From contig NC_081331.1 of the NCBI RefSeq assembly GCF_022539665.2, positions 4,870,501 to 4,934,500 on the forward strand: a stretch of DNA of 64,000 bases. Direction: 5' to 3'. Position numbers and translations under genes: made by a program. The notes under the pieces are model-generated. The model searched no databases. It was given only the letters and a program-made list of their open reading frames with translations, and had not been told where the DNA came from. Of the stretch, positions 1 through 8,976 are shown piece after piece. Positions within the stretch are counted from its first letter, which is position 1. Each line of letters opens with the position of its first letter. Origin of the DNA: Daphnia carinata. Its lineage: Eukaryota > Arthropoda > Branchiopoda > Diplostraca > Daphniidae.

Positions 1-1944
1 ACTGATATTTTAATGAATAAATACTTACTGCAACTATATAGACGCCACCCCCACATACGTAATACAGAGAGCAGTTTCCTGGATAAGGATAGTTTCCAGT
101 GTGCGAACAGGCAAATTCAACTGGAGGAGCAGCTGTTGGTGGAGTTGGTGGTGTAGTTGGTGGCGTTGTTGGTGGTGTACTTGGAGATGTGTTTGGCGGT
201 GTTGTTGACGGTGTAGATGACCGCGTAGTTGATGGAGTAGTTTGGAGTGAAGTTGATGGGGCACTTGATCGTGTAGTTGATGGAGTAGTTGGTGGTGTAC
301 TTGGTGGTGTAGTTGTTGTTGTGCTTGGCAGTGTAGTTGACAGTGTAGATGACCGCGCAGTTGATGCAGTGGTTGGCGCAAAAGTTGATGGAGCAGTTGA
401 TTGTGTAGTTGATGGAGTAGTTAGTGGAGTAGTAGGTGGTGTAGTTGAAGGTGTAGCTGATGCTGTAGTTGGAGGTATAGTTGGACTTGTTGTAGGAATA
501 GTCGTTGTCGATGATGCAGTCGGTTGGGTCGCCGTGGGAATCGTGTTGGTTGTAGTTTGGACTGCAGTTGAAGTTGAGGCTGAACTTATCGATGGAGTTG
601 TTGGTGCCGTTGTTCGTGTAGTTGCTGCTATAGTTGACACCGTTGTTGAAATGGACGTTGCTGTTGAAGTCGTTGACTCCGTTGATAATGGAATTGTCGA
701 AGATACTGTCGTGGAAGACGTCTTTGGAGTTGTGGTTTGGTCTGTGGGTGAAGTTGGATTGAGGGTCGTGTTTGGAACTGAAGTTTTGGCCGTTGTGGGA
801 GCTGTTGTCGTAGAGGTGCTGGCGGTTGTCGCTGGTGCTGTTGCTGTAGATGTTGTTGGAACAGTGACGGTGCTTGGAGTAGTTGCAGCTGTTGTTGTTG
901 ATAAAGTCTCTATCGAACAAACGGGATAAACGGTGTAACGAGCAACCCGTCCAGGTAGACAACGTAACTGGACTTTGTTCTAGTTGTTTGTAGCCATTCT
1001 TGTACTTACCTGTACACGACGCGTCCTCTACTGCCACGCATCGCAAAGCTACAGGATCAAAGGCGTAGCCGGCTGGACAATACTTTCGGAATACATTTCA
1101 AAAGTTTATTTGCATTAGTAGACAATAGATTTTATAATGTGCTTACCCGAACGTAAGACTCCCCAGCACTGCACACGTAGTACAAATTCGTACAGGCACC
1201 TAGCACCGCCACGTAAATTAGAATTGTTTTCCTTAATACATTAGAGTCTACATTGAAGTGCTTTCACTGCCTTACCTGGGTATGGAAATAATCCGTCTGA
1301 AGAGCAGTCCAGCTTCTGATCTATATTCCAATTTGCAAAGTAACATGTTAGTCGATATGTTAATCAAAAGGTAAAAATGAGGTTAGAAATCGTACTGCAT
1401 GAAGCCTGAGCGTAAGGTGTGCAAACAGAAGTGACAGGATCGAAGACATTGCCTGCTGGACACGTCTATATTTGTCAGGCGGATGCGTAGGCAAATATCA
1501 CGTGAATAAAATACCGAATTAAACAGAAAGTTGGAATCAATTAGTAAATCTTTCAACTGTTCTAGAGGTCCCAGAATACCTGAGGGTAAGCTATTCCTTC
1601 TCGACATTGGTAGTAGTTTGCAACGCACTGTTGAGGAGATGCGTAGTTACCATCAGCTCCGGGACAAGTAAAATCCCTTTCTTGCTATGCAATCAAAAAA
1701 AATTTAATATTTAAATGTCATCAGACATACTAAACTGAGCTACATTTTACATTGTAGAAGGGTTTACTTACAGCTGTTTCGGCCACTTCCCATTTCTCCT
1801 TGGAAATTCTATCAGTCACAGCGCACAGACCCCCTAGGACAAAATGAAGCATTTCCGTAAGTCGTCGGCGAAGAGAAACTACATGAAATTACCTTGAACG
1901 CAACAAATAATTAACGCAAGGGACACTAGCGAATAAACTCCCAT
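1..1944 (-). CDS. Gene A: secreted chitin-binding (peritrophin-A/ChtBD2) mucin-like protein, 3' end outside window
   Basis: Eight exons fit in frame: 1893-1944, 1772-1833, 1580-1684, 1396-1465, 1276-1320, 1147-1199, 1010-1082 and 29-909. They give 447 codons before the gene leaves the window through a GTAAGT donor at 28-23. The start MGVYSLVSLALIICCVQ is a signal peptide, so the protein is secreted. Two complete ChtBD2 domains follow, each with the six-cysteine pattern (FTCPGADGNY / YYQCREGIAYPQ / TCPAGNVFDP). A Thr/Ser/Pro segment of about 250 residues, likely O-glycosylated, comes next, and then a third domain begins (FACSHTGNYPYPGNC). The family binds chitin in peritrophic matrix or cuticle. 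Each domain is split by an intron just after its GxAYxQ motif, as in genes B-D. It lacks the IEIGPDPTF first domain of its three neighbours, so it is the most diverged member. The precise tissue role is unknown. Confidence 0.85.
32..909 (-). repeat. Thr/Ser/Pro-coding degenerate repeat of gene A
   Basis: This is one long exon dominated by ACN, TCN and CCN codons, read on the minus strand as imperfect units such as TTPSTTxS. The plus strand therefore looks like GTTGGTG-rich DNA with open frames on both strands. Only the minus frame joins in phase to the flanking chitin-binding exons. A mucin-like, heavily O-glycosylated spacer is expected. Confidence 0.8.
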
Positions 1945-2912
1945 TGAGGAATGATTCTAGCTTGCACGAAGGTTAAACGATGGCAATTGTTGTAGTAAAA
2001 TAAACAAACTGTCCAGCTAAGCCGTGTAACACAAGATTTTGTATGCCTGTGAAATATGGTCAGCAATAGGTTCCGGCCCACTCAATAAGCTTTCATATGG
2101 TTGTAGCCTTAATCGGCAGGCATGTCACCGTAATTGCTTCACGCAATTTCCTTTTCTTTTTAAAAGATAGGTATTACAATTGCCAACAGCAAAATACTTT
2201 TATAACTTACCACATTAACCTATTTACTTAACAAAGTGGTACGTTTGGCATTCGTTGTATTCTATAAGACATTCATACCTGAGATACTTATTGCCACATA
2301 AGTCGTCATCAAATCCATTAGCAGAAGGCAGCTGCCACTTGAAATTTCCTGTCAAAATTTGTTTATCTTTAAAGGTATAGGGCTGTTTATCGATGACGGA
2401 CCGAAAGTCCAAATTGTGTGACTACAATTGCGGCATATTTGTTGTCATTCAAGTAAGGTCGCGGGAATTGATTCGGGGTAACTCCCTTGTACCTTTTTTT
2501 CCCGACCAGTCACAAGTCTAATATGTTTGTCCAAGCTTCACAATGGAACAACACGTCAAACTGTTTATCTCGAGCTCAATTCAAACATGGAAATTTCCAA
2601 AGACATGTTTGTCCGTTGGATATATAGGGACACTCTTCTGAGCTGCCAACGTCGTGAATATTTGCAAAGAAACAACGACCCCAATTACACGAGGCCTTTT
2701 TTATTTATTGATAAAAGAGGCAATTCATTTATTCATTATTTCATTTTAGTTGAAAAAAAAAAGCATTGGAGCGTGATCGTTTCATTCTTGATTAGCGTTT
2801 GACCTTCCCAGTGACGTCTATAGTTTAGAGGCCGAAAAATAAGTGAAATTGTTTTAGTAATAACTAAAGAATTATATCGAATAGAAGAACGAAAATTTCA
2901 CCTTCTAAAGCC
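1945..2912. other. Intergenic region between genes A and B
   Basis: This stretch should hold the promoter of gene A and the 3' UTR of gene B, both minus strand. Two short open frames (2224-2412 minus and 2527-2802 plus) lack splice support, domain patterns or biased composition. No TATA box was found upstream of gene A. Nothing else was recognised. Confidence 0.6.
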
Positions 2913-4775
2913 TTAGGTGAAATTGGGACAAGCTGAAAGAGGAAAGAAATAATAAATGTGTAAGAAATGGAAGAAATGAATGATAGACTTACGGGTGCAA
3001 CCAGCAGTTTCGAGGGGCACACAAGTCCTTGTTGGTGCGTCAAAAATGTACCCTTGCTGGCATTCCTGCACATCAAATTAAATTGTAAATTTAGGCTGGC
3101 ACCAAAAAGAGATTGTTCTATCATAGATATCGACCACGACGTTTTTTTTAAATAATTGTTGGCATTAAAACAAAACCGGTGTCACGTACCTGCGGGTACG
3201 CCACTCCAACGTAGCACGTATAATATTTTGCCGAACATGCACCGGGGTAGATGGGAAGGAAATCAGTTTCGTTATTCGGGCAAACAAAGTCGGATGGTGC
3301 CACAGTAGTTACATCTTGACAAAGCAAACGTATTCATTAACCTATTGCATAAAATTGCTGTCCGTTCGGGAGTTTCTTACCGCAGTTGTTAACGGTGGTA
3401 GTTGGTGTCGCCATCGTCGTTGTTGAATCTTTGAGAAAAATACGTGAATCGAAGACGAAAATCAATCAAAAATTGAAATGCATATATTACCGAAGCAATC
3501 CGTTTCTTCGGGACGTCTACATTTTGATTCTGCCTCAACGAAAATCCAACCGTTTGGACATTCCTTTAAAACGACGGACACAAATTTGCGTTTGAAATCA
3601 ATTGTTTGCAAATTCAGGAAAGCAGCATTAATATTTAAATCGTTTTACTTGGAAATAGGCGACTCCATTAACGCAGGCGTAATACACAGTTTGACATGGT
3701 TCAAAAGCGTAGAATCCGTCAGCTTCGCATACGATGGGTGTCGGGGTAGTATGCGACTGAACTGTGGTTGTGATTGAGCTTCCAGTTGTTGTAGGAGATG
3801 ACGACGTTGTCGCTACAATCGCGAAAAACAAATTGAAAAAGAAAAAAAATACAAGAAAGCGAAAATAAAAAGAAAAGGTGTCCCTACCTCCGCATGTTGG
3901 CACCTGGTCAGGCATAACGCAGTACAAGAGGTTAGGATCGAAAACGCTGCCATCTGGGCAAACCTGAACCGAGGGTTTCAAAAATGACCTTCAAATCATA
4001 TTGACGGATCTATTTTTTTTTTATTATTTACCTGGGGATAAACGTCTCCCTCGACACACAAATAATATTGATCGCTGCACGCTGATACTGGATAGTATCC
4101 GTTATCCGGACAGGAGAATGGTGGACTCCTAGTTGTTGCCACGGTCGCTTAGCGGATAAAGCTTAAAGTTAATAAGCAAGTGAAAGGTTAAGTTTGATGA
4201 ATAATCAACTCACTTTCACCGGGACGCAGTCTGTCGCCACAATCCGTATCGTACGGGAAGTTACAACCGGAATAGCGAAGGTCAAACAAGTAGTCTGAAT
4301 AGCATTGCCAAAGGGTGGCAGGAGCTCCAGGATAACAAGTGTAGTACTGTTCGCATCTTTCAGGATGAGGAGCTATCGGAGTGTTGGGTGGGCATTGGAA
4401 AGTGGGGTCGGGTCCTATTTCAATATCCCCCTCACCTCGCGAATCGAATCTCAAGTTCTTTTGAAAACAGAAAAATGTCCTGAATTATTACGTATTTTAA
4501 AGGACATCGTGAATTTACAGAGAGATGAGTCTACCTTGCCATGGGTCAACACTCGGAAAGTTGCAGATGGACGAGGGAGAACTGTTATTGATTTAAACAG
4601 AAAAAAACCCATTTTGTTTTTTCAGTTAACTTCACAATAATTCAAGTTTATTTAACAGCGATAAGTAACGCTGGGAATACACTAAATACGGACCGCATAC
4701 CTTTAAGAATTTATCATTTGGCTTACCTTGAAAAACGATGAAGAAAACAAACGCTACAGTTTTTATAGCTTTCAT
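2913..4775 (-). CDS. Gene B: secreted protein with four ChtBD2 chitin-binding domains
   Basis: Eleven exons fit in frame for 344 residues: 4727-4775, 4535-4581, 4214-4457, 4032-4147, 3888-3963, 3649-3812, 3491-3563, 3381-3428, 3190-3314, 2993-3065 and 2913-2932. MKAIKTVAFVFFIVFQ is the signal peptide. Domain 1 (exon 3) carries the cluster signature IEIGPDPTFQCPPNTP followed by HPERCEQYYTCYPG. Three further ChtBD2 domains follow (FSCPDNGYYP, IVCEADGFYAF and FVCPNNETDFL), with only short Thr/Ser linkers, so this member is not strongly mucin-like. It is expected to bind chitin fibrils outside the cell. The last exon adds only six residues, with the stop at 2915-2913. It is the middle-upstream member of the tandem array. 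Its substrate is inferred from the family alone. Confidence 0.87.
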
Positions 4776-5997
4776 TTCCTTACAGCAATCAGAGAATTTT
4801 ATAAACAATGGTTTGACACAAGCAGTAGTTTAGGTTATTTCCGACGGCTTTCGGTAGTCCACACTCAATCGTGACTGACACTCGTAACGCAAACGGGGAG
4901 GGGAATCGTTTTCGACTGTTTTATCGACATTATTATCTCTGCTACACAAAAAAATGCTACTGTGCACACGTCAAACCTCCATACTCAGCGTACACCGCTT
5001 GCAATATCAGTGTTTTTCTGTAATTTTAATTCAGTTGGCCTATACCTGGCTCATTGGAATTCAATGTCGACCTACTTATTTAATCTCCTAGACGATTCAA
5101 CTAGTCCTGGATTTCAGTGGAAGAACACAGTTTCCTTGGATTTGCGATGCAAGGAGACAAAAATTCCAAAACCACGGAACACAAGAAATATTTGACTCCG
5201 AAAAATGAAAATGACTTGGTCGTATAGAAGCTCAATCAATTTAAAAAAGATAAACCGGAATTCCATTGAAATAATTTACGTGATCGGTGCTTGCTGTTTC
5301 AGCCAACACCTGTCCTGAGATAGGCCAAGCTCTGCATCATGGCATCAACTTGATTTGCACGACGAGAAAGAGATAATTTGTTTTTAGATGCACAACGTAG
5401 AAAGCGAACGCCAAAGCGTTTTCCGTGATTGGGAAGATGGACAAAACTGCTTGTGATCAATGGAATCAGTTTCGCGTTGGGCTTCAACCGTTGCTGCAAT
5501 TACTACTGTCGCGAAATATAGGAAAGCCGTGCATTAAATTGGCTCAAGTTGTCATTATCGGCGGTTACATCTGTACGCAATCCCATCATTATCCGATGAA
5601 AAATTCGTTTGACCCCAAACGAATTAATAATCAAATTATTTCGTCATGTTTGTTGTCCGCGTCCCAGTATCAAATGGGAAGAAAAAAATACCCCTCAAAA
5701 ATATCCTAATCGCCGAGTGAGAAACCTTTGAGACTTAAAAAATGTTCGATTATCTTTGACATTCAGCTGTTTGACACAATAAAAAGAAAGCGGCCAATCA
5801 AACTGCACAATGCGTTTACATAGTGTTTATTTTGTCATTTTGCCGTTGTCATAATAATGGATTTCGTTAATATTTCGTAGCTTAGAGTTTATTTTAAACT
5901 TAATTTTTTTTTTCAGTGTAGAAAAAAGGTTTTCAAAAGTTGGTCTTGGGGCTTCGTTTTTTCAATAGCCATCGTTTTTGCAACATTATCGAACCTT
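4776..5997. other. Intergenic region between genes B and C
   Basis: This holds the presumed promoter of gene B and the 3' UTR of gene C. An AT-rich TATAAAAT-like string (minus strand, 4804-4797) lies only about 20 bp from the gene B start codon, too close for a normal TATA box. Short open frames at 4962-5195 and 5425-5709 have no supporting features. Nothing else was seen. Confidence 0.55.
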
Positions 5998-8149
5998 TTA
6001 TATAAAAGCGGAAAAGAAAGATGTGCATCCCGAGCAATTCTGCGTGCATAGCTGCGATGAAGCTTCAAAGCATCCATTTTCGGGGCAGTTCTATCAAAGA
6101 AGACAAGTTATTTAAACGGAATGATCCACTTCAAACTTATGGAGAAACGTATAACTCTGAATTGATTTTTTCCAAAGTAAAGAAAACTTACTGAAGGAAA
6201 GGCAATTCCGGAAATGCAAACGTAATATTTATGGCAATCCGTCGGATCGGGATATTTGCCATCTCTACCAGGGCAGATAAACTCCCCGCTTGCAGTTGTT
6301 GTTGACGGCGTTGTGGTTGACGTTGTAGTAGAAGTAGTTGTTGTTGTTGTTGGAGTAGTAGTGGTAGTAGTAGGGGTAGTAGTAGTAGTGGTAGGGGTAG
6401 GGGTAGTAGTAGTAGTGGTAGGGGTAGGGGTAGTAGTAGTGGTGGTAGGGGTAGGGGTAGTAGTAGTGGTGGTAGGGGTAGGGGTAGTAGTAGTAGAGGT
6501 TGTTGTGGGAGTTGTTGTGCTAGTCGAACCTGCATTTGAGATTCACAACAAAACAGCCATTGAATCATCTCAAATTTTGTATCCTATATGTTATAGTCTT
6601 TGCGCTTCCATTCATTGAGTCCGTTAAAACAATATCCTACCTTTCGAACAAGACGCCTGGTCGGCCGTGGAGCAGATGAGGCGTTCCGGATCAAATATGC
6701 CGTTGTTAGGGCAAAGCTTTTGAATAAATGTTATATTAGAAAAATCAAAAGTGACATGAAAAAACGTCTTTAAAGAAATACACAAAAAATAGCAACTCAC
6801 CGATTCGTAAGCTACGCCAGAGGCACAAATAAAGTAGACACCTGTACATTGGCCTTCGACAGGAAAGAACCCATCCTCCACACACGTAAACGCTAAAACG
6901 CAAAATGTTTTATTTAAATTTTTTTCTTCCCAAAAAAACAATTTTTTCTCTAGGGGATAAGTTTTGGACAATTCTATTCAAATTAGGAAGGAGAGAGGGG
7001 TTACAAAACAAGGTTTAGTAAGGTTGCATCTCTAATGAGAAAAAAAGGGGGTGGAATAGGAATTTGCTTATGAATATTGAAATGAGCTGAAAACAAAAAC
7101 AACGCCCGCTTTAGGTGGCCACAAAATTCGTCCCATGGGATTTGGATGGAATTATTTTTCAGAGTAGAAATTTTAAAAATGGGGGGGGGGGAGAGAAAAG
7201 GTATACAAAAGTTAATAAGTTAAGACTCACCCGGTTCCTGACAAGATACTTCGTTTGGTGGTTCGCACGTAAACGTGACCGGATCGAATAAATCATCGCG
7301 TGGGCAAAGCTTTAGTTCAATAAACATGACGTGTCCAATTAATTATTATACATATTTTTTCTTTAAATAATTAATATACAATAATCTGATAACTTGCCAT
7401 AACGTAAGCTACTCCTTGGACGCAGGCGTAATAATGTCGATAGCATCCGTCGGAATCAATAGGATAAAAACCTCCGTCGCTGGGACAAGTAAACGCCGGA
7501 GCGTTCGGTTCAGGAACGGGTGGTCGAGTCGTTGTTATGGGAGTCGTTGTTGTGGAAGTCGTCGTTGATGCGGCTAAAACAATCACATTTAACAAAATGA
7601 TAGAATAATATCAAATTGTGTCTTAACTTTAAACTTACTCTGACCCGGACGCAGTCTGTTGCCACAATCCGTATCATAAGGGTAATTGCAACCGGAATAG
7701 CGGAGGTCAAACAAGTAGTCTGAATAGCATTGCCAAAGAGTGACAGGAGCCCCAGGATAACAGGTATAGTACAGTTCACATCTTTCAGGATGAGGAGCTA
7801 CGGGAGTGTTGGGTGGGCATTGGAAAGTCGGATCAGGACCAATTTCAATGTCACCTGCACCTCGGAAGTTTGGATCCCATTTCTTTTTATTCGAAAAAAA
7901 AAAACACAAAAATATGAGACACTTAGTTTGCCACACTTGTAAGAATTTTGTTTACCTTGCTCAAAAAGGCCGGCACCTTTGAGACTGTCGCGCTGGACAC
8001 GTTGTCCGGTTGGCAAAAAGCTATCACAAGATTTGTTTGAATCAACGCGTTGTAGAGATAAAAATACTTACCAACTTGATTTTTTTAAAACTTGATTAAT
8101 GCTTGCCTAATAACAAGAATCCAAAGAGAAGCGACGGAAATTTCTTCAT
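5998..8149 (-). CDS. Gene C: secreted ChtBD2 chitin-binding mucin-like protein
   Basis: Nine exons fit in frame for 401 residues: 8107-8149, 7956-8020, 7639-7882, 7398-7573, 7231-7309, 6801-6892, 6641-6716, 6192-6529 and 5998-6090. The protein starts MKKFPSLLFGFLLLG, a signal peptide; another ATG nine bases upstream (8158) is in frame. Domain 1 carries the cluster signature (IEIGPDPTFQCPPNTP). Domains 2 and 3 (FTCPSDGGFYP and FTCVEDGFFPV) follow. A Thr/Pro nonapeptide-repeat segment then precedes domain 4 (FICPGRDGKYPD), which ends in a Cys-rich tail and TAA. Introns 1 and 4 appear to use GC donors (at 8106-8105 and 7397-7396). No in-phase GT alternative was found close by. It should be an extracellular chitin-matrix protein, closest to gene D in its first two exons. 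Confidence 0.87.
6370..6500 (-). repeat. 27-bp tandem repeat coding a Thr/Pro nonapeptide in gene C
   Basis: On the plus strand the unit is a run of TAG triplets followed by GGTAGGGGTAGGGG, about 27 bp long. It occurs between four and five times with few changes. Read on the minus strand it gives TPTPTTTTT-type units. The near identity of the copies suggests recent expansion and probable length variation between individuals. Confidence 0.8.
8105..8106 (-). other. GC splice donor, intron 1 of gene C
   Basis: The exon ends TTATTAG and is followed by GCAAGC. The next exon begins after GATAG at 8022-8021, and phase 1 is kept across the join. No GT donor that preserves the frame is close by. AG|GCAAG is the known consensus of GC-AG introns. 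Confidence 0.75.
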
Positions 8150-8976
8150 GACAAACATCTGTGCGCACGTCGTAACACAGAAAAACGTTAAATGCCAATA
8201 ACGAACTCACAGCTGATCTTTAAGTGCTTATCACGGAATTTTAAGCGATAACGGCATGCCTCTGAGCCCATCAGAAAAAAAACCATTCGGTTATCGACGA
8301 CAATGATGATTGTCAAATAATACTTCGTCATTTTGTTGTTCAACGAATGACAGGCAAGTCGCTCTAATCCTAAATGAATTCAGCTTTGGGCTTTTAGTTC
8401 GGCTGCCAACCCTAAGGGTCATTGAATACGCGCAATGCCTCAACCGGCCACGGTCCTGCTTGATTGCATAAGTCGTAGCCCTGGAAGCATTTGCTATTCT
8501 GTACACAATGTAACACACAAAATGCCGAGCTGTTTAAAAAGAAATTGTGTCTTTGATATATGGTCGGTTTTCAGCATTGTACTTTTTGAGAACATAGGGA
8601 TTGTAAATGTCAGGGTCAGCTTGTGTAACACAACATTTCCATCAGATTAAGTGCTTAAACAAGTGTTGACTGTGTGATAATGAGACATTACATTTTGACA
8701 ACATCAGCCCCGATGATGCAAGCAAATGCAATTCTGTAAGCGCTTGGACCGTAAATCAGTCTAGAAGATTTGGGAGCTGTCAGCGGTCTAATGCTGAATA
8801 AATGTTGCAATATTTATGAGTGCAATGTGCTAGACAGAATGTATACAAGTAATTCTTTCATTCTACTACCAGGATATAATATTTTTAGATTAATAGATTT
8901 TTAAGTGGTTAAAATGGGTCATCGTTGAAGCTTGAAATCTGCTTCTCCTGGTGTTATGCAACAGCGAAGTGATGAT
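8150..8976. other. Intergenic region between genes C and D
   Basis: This contains the gene C promoter and the gene D 3' UTR. No clear TATA box, repeat or exon was recognised. Open frames at 8291-8518 and 8435-8650 overlap each other on opposite strands and look random. Confidence 0.55.

Noticed and set aside
99-929. 276-codon plus-strand frame rich in Val and Gly
   Set aside because: It is the antisense of the Thr/Ser/Pro exon of gene A. Only the minus frame joins in phase to chitin-binding exons.
117-1046. 309-codon minus-strand frame rich in Asn, Tyr and Ser
   Set aside because: It is a wrong-phase reading of the same repeat. It runs through a good donor and acceptor pair (1009 and 910).
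2527-2802. 91-codon plus-strand frame
   Set aside because: No domain, no splice partner, and a poly(A) run inside it. It lies in the spacer between genes A and B.
6188-6618. Leu/Pro/Gln-rich (minus) and Val/Gly-rich (plus) frames
   Set aside because: These are other-frame readings of the gene C minisatellite.
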